Shown: one piece after another, positions 54,167 through 61,696 of the stretch | Numbering within the stretch: the stretch's first letter is position 1 | Layout: each line of letters starts with the position of its first letter | DNA from: JAGLTQ01 sp964605385 | GTDB lineage: Bacteria > Pseudomonadota > Gammaproteobacteria > UBA6429 > Thiohalophilaceae | DNA length: 63,283 bases | Assembly (NCBI GenBank): GCA_964605385.1 | Contig: CAZSCK010000003.1 | Location: forward strand, 1 to 63,283 | Direction: 5' to 3' | The notes under the pieces: generated by a model | What the model saw: the letters and a program-made list of their open reading frames with translations, nothing else | What the model was told of the DNA's origin: nothing | Database searches by the model: none | Program-made: the position numbers and the translations under genes

Positions 54167-54724
54167 TTAATCTTTAATCTGCCCTAAGCGATTGTGCTTC
54201 GAAACAACACTATTATGTACCAGGAAACGGCCTTGCTTTCTATCTTCAAAAAAATGCCTTAAAGTACCTTCGATAGTTTTAAACGCAAGTTGTTCCCAGG
54301 GAATATCTTCTTCATTAAAAAGTTGAACATCTAAACTTTCATGACCAGCATAAAAATCTAGATCAAGCAGTTTTGCGCGGTATAAAACATAGATTTGGTT
54401 GATGTGCGGTAAGCTGATAACGGAATACAGATTTTCTATTTCCAGGTTGGCATTGGCTTCTTCGTCGGATTCACGTAGTGCCGCTTGTTCGAGTGATTCC
54501 TGGTTCTCCATGAATCCGGCCGGTAAAGTCCATAGGCCATAACTTGGCTCGATTGCACGTTTGCACAGTAGAACTTGATCTTTCCAGACTGGCAGGCAGC
54601 CTACAACGAGTTTTGGATTTTGGTAGTGAATGATGTTGCAATGTTCACAGATGTAGCGGGGCAGATTATCCCCTTCAGGAATTCGGTGAACGACAGATTT
54701 TCCACATTCACTACAGAATTTCAT
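54167..54724 (-). CDS. Nudix hydrolase with zinc ribbon
   Basis: 185 residues. An N-terminal zinc ribbon (C4SEC7...C28EHC31) is followed by a Nudix domain with box GFMENQESLEQAALRESDEE, matching G-x5-E-x7-R-E-U-x-E-E except that the next family Gly is Asn. Such proteins cleave nucleoside diphosphates linked to other groups (NADH, ADP-ribose, CoA, dNTPs); substrate not deducible. It abuts the small gene upstream (54725) and may be co-transcribed with it and the yggX-like gene. It converges with the end of cluster B. Confidence 0.9.
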   Translation of the reverse strand: MKFCSECGKSVVHRIPEGDNLPRYICEHCNIIHYQNPKLVVGCLPVWKDQVLLCKRAIEPSYGLWTLPAGFMENQESLEQAALRESDEEANANLEIENLYSVISLPHINQIYVLYRAKLLDLDFYAGHESLDVQLFNEEDIPWEQLAFKTIEGTLRHFFEDRKQGRFLVHNSVVSKHNRLGQIKD

Positions 54725-54928
54725 TTAGTTAGCACCTTTTAGCCACACATCCCACTGCCCATGATCTGAAACGTCGACATTATCTTTCGTTGCCTGAGAT
54801 TGCAGAAAACTTTGTAAATCCTGCAGTAAGTCGCTGTCCATCAGATCAATATGCTCAAGAACTTGAGAATGTAATATTGAATAAATGAGTTTTAACTCAG
54901 AAATTGCATAGGTTTCAAGGTTTTTCAT
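54725..54928 (-). CDS. Small hypothetical protein between yggX and the Nudix gene
   Basis: 67 residues, acidic, helical, no signal peptide (ISELKLIYSILHSQVLEHIDLMDSDLLQDL...). The pattern resembles small cytoplasmic helical-bundle proteins of gammaproteobacteria; no family named. Its stop directly adjoins the Nudix start and its start lies 12 nt after the yggX stop, so it is very likely a real gene in a three-gene operon. Confidence 0.65.
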   Translation of the reverse strand: MKNLETYAISELKLIYSILHSQVLEHIDLMDSDLLQDLQSFLQSQATKDNVDVSDHGQWDVWLKGAN

Positions 54929-54940
54929 GTGAGTAAGAGC

Positions 54941-55225
54941 TTACTTTTTGCCACCTTGGGGAGTAAAACCACTAGGTAATTTACCTTGTTCACCTTCATC
55001 AAAAAGGAAACCTATCATATGTTGCTCAATGATTTCGATACTGGCAGGATCTGCTGTATTCAAGCCATTTTCGTTAATAATCGAGGTTAGGCGTTCTAAC
55101 CATTTTTTCCAGCCTTCATCCGAAATTTCATTAAAAATGCGCTCACCAATTTCCCCAGGGTAAGTGAATGCTTCCAGAGCGGGTGCTTCTTTTTTTAAAA
55201 CTTTACAAAAAACCATGCGTGACAT
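54941..55225 (-). CDS. yggX: YggX-type Fe(2+)-trafficking / oxidative damage protection protein
   Basis: 94 residues, family-typical length. SRMVFC6KVLKKEAP.L...TYPGEIGERIFNEIS and WKKWLERLTSIINENGLN are the family signature; the ending FLFDEG...PSGFTP also fits. YggX helps protect Fe-S clusters and limit iron-driven oxidative damage. First of three minus-strand genes, divergent from an A-type Fe-S carrier gene at 55366, a fitting neighbour. Confidence 0.95.
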   Translation of the reverse strand: MSRMVFCKVLKKEAPALEAFTYPGEIGERIFNEISDEGWKKWLERLTSIINENGLNTADPASIEIIEQHMIGFLFDEGEQGKLPSGFTPQGGKK

Positions 55226-55365
55226 AATGATATTCCTCTATATCTAACACTAAATATAGCGAGAGTCAGAACCTGTGTTAGAATGTGTACAATAAGACTC
55301 GGGTATTACGCTATTATCCGATTTTAGTCAGATTGATTCAAGCCTTACAGGGCAGGAGAATGAGT

Positions 55366-55731
55366 ATGAGTTTTAATACCACATTAATGGAGCATGAAGT
55401 CCGTTTATCAGACAGTGCAGCCACTCAAATGGCACAAATTGTCAGCTCTGCTGAAGATAATGTTGAAGGTATTCGCATTTTCGTTTCGGGTGGTGGCTGT
55501 AGTGGCATGACCTACGGAATGACGTATGCTGAAGCGGCTTTACCAACGGATAAAGTTTACGAAGGTGAAGGTTTCAAAATGTTAGTTGATGCTGTAGCGC
55601 TCGGTTATTTACAAGGCTGTGACATTGATTATGTTGAACAAGGTTTAAATGCTTCTTTCGTCTTTAACAACGTATTCCAAAGCGTCGGTGGTTCAGGTGG
55701 CTGTGGGGGTTGTAGCGGCGGTGGTGCATAA
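55366..55731 (+). CDS. A-type iron-sulfur carrier (IscA/ErpA-like) with C-x-x-C tail
   Basis: 121 residues from ATG 55366, 7 nt after AGGAG; upstream in-frame Mets at 55360 and 55285 are poorer starts. Motifs: GIRIFVSGGGC45SGMTYGM and IDYVEQGLNASFVFNN. The C-terminus is GGC113GGC116SGGGA: the usual IscA/ErpA C-x-C is C-x-x-C here, in a Gly-rich tail. The three conserved Cys are otherwise in place. Role: deliver Fe-S clusters or iron to apoproteins. Divergent from yggX; followed by a terminator-like hairpin. Confidence 0.88.
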   Translation: MSFNTTLMEHEVRLSDSAATQMAQIVSSAEDNVEGIRIFVSGGGCSGMTYGMTYAEAALPTDKVYEGEGFKMLVDAVALGYLQGCDIDYVEQGLNASFVFNNVFQSVGGSGGCGGCSGGGA

Positions 55732-55760
55732 GTACATAGCAGCTAAAAAAAGTCATTAGT

Positions 55761-57059
55761 ATGTTTCCCCGATCCTCCGCGGCTTCTTCAAAGCTGCGGG
55801 ATCGGGTTTTGATTATTGCGCCTCACGGTAGTTATCGAACCGCCTCTTTTATAAAAGCAGCAAACAAACTCAATGTTGATGTCTTAATTGCATCTCAAGG
55901 TGAACATTCTATTGTTTCGGACTATGTTCAAGGTTTGCATATAGATTTTAAAAATGAAGAGCAAGCTATTGAAACCATATTAACTGAAGCAAAGAAACAA
56001 GCCTTTAGCGGCATCATAGGAACGGATGATACAACAACAGAACTTGCGGCATATGTAGCAGAAAAATTATCCCTGCCGCATAATGATTTACAAGCCGTTA
56101 AAATTGCACATCGAAAAGATCTTGCTCGATTAAGTTTAAAAAAATCGAGCGTTAAAATTCCTGATTTTGATTTATTAACTACAACAAAATTATTATCTGA
56201 ACAAGATATTCAGGTTACCTTTCCTGCTGTTATAAAACCCGTTGCCTTATCTGCAAGCCGTGGTGTTATTCGGGTTAATAATGAACTTGAATTACAACAG
56301 GCCGTTGATCGTATTAAGAATATGTTGTTTGAAGAACGGCAAATAGATAAAGCCATTCGAGAAATATTATTACTAGAAGAATTTATTCCTGGTAAAGAAG
56401 TTGCGATTGAAGCCATGTTACATAATGGTAAGCTGGATGTGCTCGCTATTTTTGATAAACCCGATCCTTTGGATGGGCCTTTTTTTGAAGAGACGTATTA
56501 CTTAACTCCGACATCTTTTTCAGAAGATATTCAACAAGAAATAAAACAAACTGTTTTAGCATCGTGTCAGGCTTATGGTTTAAAAGAAGGGCCTGTTCAT
56601 GCAGAATGTCGAATAAATAAAAAAGGTGTTTGGATCTTAGAAGTTGCCGCACGTACCATCGGTGGACTATGTGGTCGTTTATTAAGCTTGGGAACAGGGC
56701 ATTCTTTAGAAGAATTAGTATTATTACATGCAATGGGACAACGCGCTGAAATTAAAACAATTGAATCTGCTGCTGGTGTATTGATGATTCCTATTCCTGG
56801 CGCAGGGATATTAAAAAGAGTAGAAGGTCTGTTAGAAGCACAGCGTATCCCTTATATAAGTGAGCTGAGTATTGAAGTGCGTGATGGTTACGAACTTGTT
56901 CCTTTGCCAGAAGGGAATAGTTATTTAGGTTTTATTTTTTCAAAAGCTCCGACAGTAAAAGAAGCAGAACATGCATTAAGAGATGCACATGCTTGTTTGA
57001 ATATTGTTATTGCACCGTTATGGAATATCAAACCATGTCATTGTGATGGAATAAAATGA
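55761..57059 (+). CDS. ATP-grasp enzyme of unknown substrate
   Basis: Up to 432 residues. The start is uncertain: residues 1-15 (MFPRSSAASSKLRDR) are encoded by the terminator hairpin at 55768-55806, so translation may begin later, for example at TTG 55809 just before the first beta strand (IIAPHGSYRT). N-terminal nucleotide-like domain, then an ATP-grasp fold (about 115-310) with FPAVIKPVALSASRGV, ILLLEEFIPGKEVAIEAM and EVAARTIGG (metal/ATP residues), and a C-terminal domain (PIPGAGILKRV). ATP-grasp enzymes join a carboxylate to an amine or thiol. It lies just before the AmrS-type radical SAM gene, with a 99-bp gap. Confidence 0.82.
   Translation: MFPRSSAASSKLRDRVLIIAPHGSYRTASFIKAANKLNVDVLIASQGEHSIVSDYVQGLHIDFKNEEQAIETILTEAKKQAFSGIIGTDDTTTELAAYVAEKLSLPHNDLQAVKIAHRKDLARLSLKKSSVKIPDFDLLTTTKLLSEQDIQVTFPAVIKPVALSASRGVIRVNNELELQQAVDRIKNMLFEERQIDKAIREILLLEEFIPGKEVAIEAMLHNGKLDVLAIFDKPDPLDGPFFEETYYLTPTSFSEDIQQEIKQTVLASCQAYGLKEGPVHAECRINKKGVWILEVAARTIGGLCGRLLSLGTGHSLEELVLLHAMGQRAEIKTIESAAGVLMIPIPGAGILKRVEGLLEAQRIPYISELSIEVRDGYELVPLPEGNSYLGFIFSKAPTVKEAEHALRDAHACLNIVIAPLWNIKPCHCDGIK
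55768..55810 (+). terminator. Strong intrinsic terminator after the Fe-S carrier gene
   Basis: CCCGATCC (55768-55775) pairs with GGATCGGG (55799-55806). A second stem CGCGGC/GCTGCG (55778-55783 with 55793-55798, one G-U) stacks inside after a 2-base bulge; the loop is TTCTTCAAA and TTTT follows. It lies 36 bp past the stop at 55731 and overlaps the first 15 codons of the ATP-grasp frame if that starts at 55761. Confidence 0.75.
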
Positions 57060-57158
57060 CTGAAGCACTTTCTATAATAGTCTACCTTATCTAAGAGATT
57101 GCGACGATTCGCGTTACTCATCTCGAAATAACGTATGTATAGTAAATAGGTTAATACA

Positions 57159-58223
57159 ATGAAAGAAATTAAAGTCGCTCCTGCAAATTACCAGCTCCAG
57201 GAAACACGTCTGCAAGAGAAATTAGATGATGGAACTACTCGTTGTAATTTATGTTTGTGGCGCTGTAAATTAAAACACGGTCAACGTGGGTTTTGTCAGG
57301 CACATGTAAATCGTAATGGAACTTTGTATAACTTGTCTTATGGCATTATTTCAGCGATAGATGTTGGTGCGATTGAAGATAAACCGGTAAAACATTTTCG
57401 ACCAGGAACAAAAGTCATGTCGGTGGGCAGTTATGGTTGTAGCTTCCGTTGTGATGGTTGCCATAACCTGGATATTTCATGGGGGGTGAGTGCGCTTGAT
57501 GATTTGGCTAAAGGTGAGTCAACTTCTGCTTACGCAACACCGCAAGAGTTAATTGATGCTGCTAAATGTTTAGGCGTGCAAGGTATTGCTTTTACTTATT
57601 CAGAACCGGCCGTTTGGTTAGAGTATGTTATTGATGTTTCTGTTTTAGCCAAAGAACAAGGTTTGTATACGCTCTATGTTTCCAATAGTTTTGTTACCGA
57701 TGAAGCTCTAGAGTTAATTGCGCCATATGTTGATGTTTTATGTTCCGATATTAAAAGCATGGACGATGCTTTTTATTATGATATTTGTAAGTTAGCGACA
57801 GTTGATAATGTGTTGGCCTCTGTTGAAAAAGCACATAATCTCGGAATGCATGTTGAAACACGGACCAATATTATTCCGGGTAAGAATGATGACACTGAAG
57901 GTTATCGAAAAATAGCACAGTGGATACATGATCACTTAGGTAAAGATAGTCCCTGGCACATTACCCGGTTTTTCCCTGCTTATAAGTTAAGTCATATACC
58001 GATGACACCATCAGAATCATTATGGCAAGCGCATGACATTGCTAAAGAAGTCGGTCTTAAAAATGTTTATGTTTATGATAATAAAGGTTGTGATTGTGCA
58101 GAACAAAATATGCCAGTGAGTCAATATTTAAATGGTACGGAAGAAGAGCTACATCAAATTAAAAAATGTGCTGCATCGTGCTGCGGCGATGAAGGCATTT
58201 TGCTTAAAAAATATGAAAAGTAA
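57159..58223 (+). CDS. amrS: AmmeMemoRadiSam-type radical SAM enzyme (AmrS)
   Basis: 354 residues. The cluster-binding motif C94SFRC98DGC101 (C-x3-C-x2-C) binds the SAM-ligating 4Fe-4S. An N-terminal Cys set, C29NLC32LWRC...GFC46, and late Cys (C-D-C, C-AASCC) could hold further clusters. Other family segments: SYGIISAIDVGAIEDKP, FTYSEPAVWLEY and ETRTNIIPGKNDD. Family members are usually called pyruvate formate-lyase activator-like, but true activation of PFL is not implied. In many genomes it accompanies AMMECR1 and MEMO1 genes; neither is in the window. Long intergenic regions on both sides. Confidence 0.9.
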   Translation: MKEIKVAPANYQLQETRLQEKLDDGTTRCNLCLWRCKLKHGQRGFCQAHVNRNGTLYNLSYGIISAIDVGAIEDKPVKHFRPGTKVMSVGSYGCSFRCDGCHNLDISWGVSALDDLAKGESTSAYATPQELIDAAKCLGVQGIAFTYSEPAVWLEYVIDVSVLAKEQGLYTLYVSNSFVTDEALELIAPYVDVLCSDIKSMDDAFYYDICKLATVDNVLASVEKAHNLGMHVETRTNIIPGKNDDTEGYRKIAQWIHDHLGKDSPWHITRFFPAYKLSHIPMTPSESLWQAHDIAKEVGLKNVYVYDNKGCDCAEQNMPVSQYLNGTEEELHQIKKCAASCCGDEGILLKKYEK

Positions 58224-58378
58224 ATTTTACTTATGCCGGTGCGAATCATAGTTCCCCAGGTCTATTTAAATTAGAGGGTGATATTTGCTCGCGGAGATAA
58301 AGAATTACCACATAGGCAACAATTATTCCGTGTTCGAATGAATGCGAACCTACAATAGGATTTAAGTTAAGATTACTC
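58224..58378. repeat. Intergenic region with GTTCGAAT-type repeat
   Basis: 155 bp. 58331-58356 (TGTTCGAATGAATGCGAACC and six more bases) is a diverged copy of the right arm of the hairpin element at 61593-61680. A possible left arm near 58236 (GCCGGTGCGAATCATAGTTC) is too changed to be sure. Confidence 0.5.
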
Positions 58379-58894
58379 ATGGCATTTAATATTTTTGCAT
58401 TATTAAAACGACTTCCCTTCATTCCAGAGAAAAAATTTCTGGAATGGTATCCGCCTTTCTGGTTAATGCGGGTTAAGGTGCTTGAAATAACGAACAATGG
58501 ACGAATTGTTCGTTTGAAACTGCCTTTGACCATGTTCTCAAAAAACATGGGGGAAAGTATGTTTGGTGGTTATCAGGCTGCGGTAGCTGATCCGATTGCA
58601 GCGATTGTTTGTGCAAAAATTTTTCCTGGCCATGAAGTTTGGACACGTTCACAGCATATCGATTTTCAACACGAAGGTAATTCTGATCTTGAGCTTCGTT
58701 TTGAGTTTAGTGCTGAGATTGAGCAACAAATAAAAGATGATTTAGCAAAAAAGGGCAGAAGTACACCGACCTTTGAATACGGCTTTTATCGTAAAGATGG
58801 TGTACGCTGTAGCAAGATTGTAAATGTTGTTGCAATACGTCCGCGAGGCTATCAACTCCGGCGCGAAATTGAGAAGAATAAAGATAAAGGATAA
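58379..58894 (+). CDS. DUF4442 hotdog-fold thioesterase-like protein
   Basis: 171 residues, cytoplasmic. The hotdog signature is NMGESMFGGYQAAVADPIAA (central helix), and the substrate-cavity strands are WTRSQHIDFQHEGNSDLELRF. Members resemble YiiD/PaaI-type acyl-CoA thioesterases; true substrates are mostly unknown. Only 4 nt separate it from lpxA, so the pair is co-expressed, suggesting a link to acyl-chain handling in lipid A or fatty acid synthesis (inference). Confidence 0.82.
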   Translation: MAFNIFALLKRLPFIPEKKFLEWYPPFWLMRVKVLEITNNGRIVRLKLPLTMFSKNMGESMFGGYQAAVADPIAAIVCAKIFPGHEVWTRSQHIDFQHEGNSDLELRFEFSAEIEQQIKDDLAKKGRSTPTFEYGFYRKDGVRCSKIVNVVAIRPRGYQLRREIEKNKDKG

Positions 58895-58898
58895 GTTA

Positions 58899-59681
58899 GT
58901 GAGTAATACCATTCACCCTACAGCATTAGTTTCGGATAAAGCGCTGCTTGGAAAAGGCAATGAAATTGGTGCTTTTGTTGTTATTGAAGATGATGTTGTT
59001 TTGGGTGACGAAAATATTTTGTTTAGTGGTGTGGTGTTAAAATCGGGTACTGTACTGGGTAATGAGAATAAAATTCACGAACATGCCGTTATCGGCGGTT
59101 TACCGCAAGATTTAGGCTTTGATGCTGCAACACCTTCACTGGTGAAAATAGGTGATAAAAATATACTACGTGAATTTGTCACTATTCATCGTGCCAGCCA
59201 GGAAAATGAAGCCACAAAATTGGGTAATGAAAATTATTTGATGACTCAGGTTCATCTTGCTCATGATTGCGAGTTAGAAAATAACGTGATTATTGCACCA
59301 AGTACGGGATTGGGTGGTTTTGTCACCGTTGAAGATAAAGCCTTTATCTCTGGTGGTGTAATGGTGCATCAATTTGTTCATATTGGCAGTTTAGCCATGT
59401 TGGGTGGTAACGCTAAAGTTACCCAGGATGTTCTTCCTTTTATGATGGCCGATGGCAATCCTGCACATATTAGTGGTTTAAACAAAGTTGGGTTACGCCG
59501 CGCGGGTTTTAAAGTTGACGATATGAAAGTATTAAAAAAAGCTTATCAACTGCTTTTTAATAACGACTCAAAACTTGAACAACGGTTAAATCAGCTTTCA
59601 AAGCTGGATCATGCATCTGCTCAGCATCTGGCTTCCTTTATTCAGGCCTCAAAACGCGGTTTTCACCGAGATAAGGCCTGA
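58899..59681 (+). CDS. lpxA: LpxA-type acyl-ACP--UDP-GlcNAc O-acyltransferase
   Basis: 260 residues from GTG 58899; AAGGA lies 8 nt upstream and the frame before it overlaps the DUF4442 gene. Left-handed beta-helix hexapeptides (IGAFVVIEDDVVLGDEN, VIGGLPQDLGFDAATPS) and the catalytic VH119LAH122DC, where H122 matches E. coli H125. The C-terminal helical part has NPAHISGLNKVGLRRAGF, typical of LpxA. It attaches the 3-hydroxyacyl chain that starts lipid A synthesis. It is away from the usual lpxD-fabZ-lpxA-lpxB set, so it may be a second copy. Confidence 0.88.
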   Translation: MSNTIHPTALVSDKALLGKGNEIGAFVVIEDDVVLGDENILFSGVVLKSGTVLGNENKIHEHAVIGGLPQDLGFDAATPSLVKIGDKNILREFVTIHRASQENEATKLGNENYLMTQVHLAHDCELENNVIIAPSTGLGGFVTVEDKAFISGGVMVHQFVHIGSLAMLGGNAKVTQDVLPFMMADGNPAHISGLNKVGLRRAGFKVDDMKVLKKAYQLLFNNDSKLEQRLNQLSKLDHASAQHLASFIQASKRGFHRDKA

Positions 59682-59697
59682 TCTCTTAATTTCAACT

Positions 59698-59725
59698 TTG
59701 TTTTATCACGCTTAAAAGGTAAAAT
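59698..59725 (+). promoter_or_regulatory. Candidate sigma-70 promoter for fabA-fabB
   Basis: TTGTTT (59698-59703) and TAAAAT (59720-59725) are 16 nt apart. Downstream, GCATCT-N7-AGATGC (59781-59799) forms a hairpin in the leader, about 35 nt before the fabA start. No FabR or FadR site was identified. Confidence 0.45.
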
Positions 59726-59833
59726 ACGCATTTTATTGAGGCCAGAGAAAAGATGGGGATTAAATTCTACCTTTTCGCTAGCATCTAAATTTAAGATGCG
59801 AGGCTACAGAATTTTAATATTTTGAGATGAATT

Positions 59834-60352
59834 ATGTCAGATAAGCAAAATAGTTATACCCGTGAAGAAATCCTGGAATGTGGTCGAGGCAATTTATTCG
59901 GTAAAGGTAATGCACAATTACCGTTACCTCCTATGTTGATGATGGATCGCATCATTAGTATTACTGAAGATGGCGGCGAATATGGTAAGGGAAATATTGT
60001 TGCTGAACTCGATATTAATCCTGATTTATGGTTTTTTGAATGTCACTTTGAAGGCGATCCTGTGATGCCGGGTTGTTTAGGTTTAGATGCAATGTGGCAA
60101 TTAGTTGGATTTTATTTAGGTTGGATGGGTGGTCCAGGTAAAGGTCGCGCTTTAGGTTCAGGTGAAGTTAAATTTTCTGGCCAGGTGCTGCCAACGAATA
60201 AAAAGGTCACTTATCATATTGATCTTAAGCGCGTTATTATGCGCAAATTGTTTATGGGAATAGCAGATGCACGCATGGAAGTGGACGGACGTGTAATTTA
60301 TGAAGCAAAAAATTTACGCGTGGGTTTATTTACATCAACTGAGGATTTTTAG
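59834..60352 (+). CDS. fabA: 3-hydroxydecanoyl-ACP dehydratase/isomerase FabA
   Basis: 172 residues, family length. The catalytic His is H71 in FFECH71FEGDPVMPG and the catalytic Asp is D85 in LGLD85AMWQ. It dehydrates 3-hydroxydecanoyl-ACP and isomerises the product to the cis-3 form, the branch point to unsaturated fatty acids. fabB follows after 3 nt, the normal partner. The distinctive FYLGW and GSGEVKF motifs separate it from FabZ. Confidence 0.97.
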   Translation: MSDKQNSYTREEILECGRGNLFGKGNAQLPLPPMLMMDRIISITEDGGEYGKGNIVAELDINPDLWFFECHFEGDPVMPGCLGLDAMWQLVGFYLGWMGGPGKGRALGSGEVKFSGQVLPTNKKVTYHIDLKRVIMRKLFMGIADARMEVDGRVIYEAKNLRVGLFTSTEDF

Positions 60353-60355
60353 AGT

Positions 60356-61579
60356 ATGACCATGCGACGTGTAGTTGTTACTGGTTTGGGCATTGTATCC
60401 AGTATCGGAAATAGTAAAGAAGAGGTTGAAGCATCTTTACGAGCAGGGCGTTCAGGTATTGTTGCCAGTGAAGTTTATGCAGAGATGGGGTTTCGTTCTC
60501 GCGTACATGGTGCGTTAAATATTGATCTTAAAGAACTCATTGACCGTAAAGTTAAACGCTTTATGGGAGATGGTGCTGCTTACAATTATATTGCTATGCA
60601 ACAGGCGATAGAAGATGCGGGGCTTGATGGAAGTCTGGTTTCTAATGTACGCACAGGACTCATTGTTGGTTCCGGTGGCCCATCAACAGAAAATATTGTT
60701 CTCGCAGCAGATACTATGCGTGAGAAAGGCATAAAGCGTGTTGGTCCATATATGGTGACACGTGGTATGTCGAGTACTAACTCTGCTTGTTTAGCGACAC
60801 CGTTTAAAATTAAAGGTGTGAACTATTCAATTACATCAGCCTGTTCAACTAGTGCACATTGTATTGGTAATGCAATGGAACAAATTCAACTTGGTAAACA
60901 GGATATTGTCTTTGCCGGTGGTGGCGAAGAACTTCATTGGACGCTTTCTGTTTTATTTGATGGCATGGGCGCGATGTCTTCGAAATATAATAAAACCCCT
61001 GAAAAAGCCTCACGTGCATTTGATGCAAATCGAGATGGTTTTGTTATCTCTGGTGGCGGTGGTGTTTTAGTGATGGAAGAGTATGAGCATGCTAAAGCAC
61101 GTGGTGCAAAAATTTATGCTGAGTTAGTTGGCTACGGTGCAACATCAGATGGTTATGACATGGTCGCACCATCAGGCGAAGGCGCGCAACGCTGTATGCA
61201 ACAAGCACTTGCGACTGTTCCTGAAGGTTCAAAAGTGACTTACATTAATGCGCATGGAACAAGTACCCCAGTGGGTGATGTTCGTGAATTAGAAGCCATA
61301 AAAGAAGTTTTTGGTGCTGATATGCCACATATCGCATCAACGAAGTCCTTAACTGGTCACGCATTAGGTGCTGCCGGTGTGAATGAAGCGATTTACTCCT
61401 TGATTATGCAAGAAGGTGGTTTTATTGCGGCATCAGCAAATATTGAAGAACTTGATCCTGCAGCAGAAGGTTATCCTATTGTGCGTGAACGTATCGACGA
61501 TGCCGAGTTTGATTGTGTTATGTCAAACAGTTTTGGTTTTGGTGGGACGAACGCAAGTTTAATTTTTAAAAAAATATAA
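60356..61579 (+). CDS. fabB: 3-ketoacyl-ACP synthase I FabB
   Basis: 407 residues. The Cys-His-His triad is C163 (SAC163STSAHC), H300 (NAH300GTSTPVGD) and H335 (LTGH335ALGAAG). It extends cis-3-decenoyl-ACP and other acyl-ACPs in unsaturated fatty acid synthesis. It starts 3 nt after fabA; a second ATG two codons in is equally possible. A long hairpin element lies just past its stop. Confidence 0.97.
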   Translation: MTMRRVVVTGLGIVSSIGNSKEEVEASLRAGRSGIVASEVYAEMGFRSRVHGALNIDLKELIDRKVKRFMGDGAAYNYIAMQQAIEDAGLDGSLVSNVRTGLIVGSGGPSTENIVLAADTMREKGIKRVGPYMVTRGMSSTNSACLATPFKIKGVNYSITSACSTSAHCIGNAMEQIQLGKQDIVFAGGGEELHWTLSVLFDGMGAMSSKYNKTPEKASRAFDANRDGFVISGGGGVLVMEEYEHAKARGAKIYAELVGYGATSDGYDMVAPSGEGAQRCMQQALATVPEGSKVTYINAHGTSTPVGDVRELEAIKEVFGADMPHIASTKSLTGHALGAAGVNEAIYSLIMQEGGFIAASANIEELDPAAEGYPIVRERIDDAEFDCVMSNSFGFGGTNASLIFKKI

Positions 61580-61592
61580 GTTTTATCTTTTC

Positions 61593-61680
61593 GTAGGTTT
61601 GGATTTATTTGAACGCAGAGTTTAAATTTACCACTATGGTTATTTATACCATCTTGTTCGAATAAATTCGAACCTGCATT
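61593..61680 (+). repeat. Hairpin element after fabB: 23-bp stem with G-U pairs
   Basis: 61593-61615 pairs with 61655-61677 over 23 consecutive positions in plus-strand RNA; five are G-U wobbles and none mismatched. The right arm is itself palindromic (GTTCGAATAAATTCGAAC). The 39-nt loop holds a small ATGGT-N7-ACCAT stem (61636-61652). A related right arm lies at 58331. The wobble pattern favours a plus-strand RNA structure, as in the 3' end of the fabB transcript, over a DNA site. Confidence 0.65.
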
Positions 61681-61696
61681 AAGAACTTGTGTTTTA

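Noticed and set aside
58331..61680. GTTCGAAT motifs like a tRNA T-loop (58332 and 61656)
   Set aside because: No acceptor, D or anticodon arm could be paired around either copy; the motifs belong to an inverted repeat.
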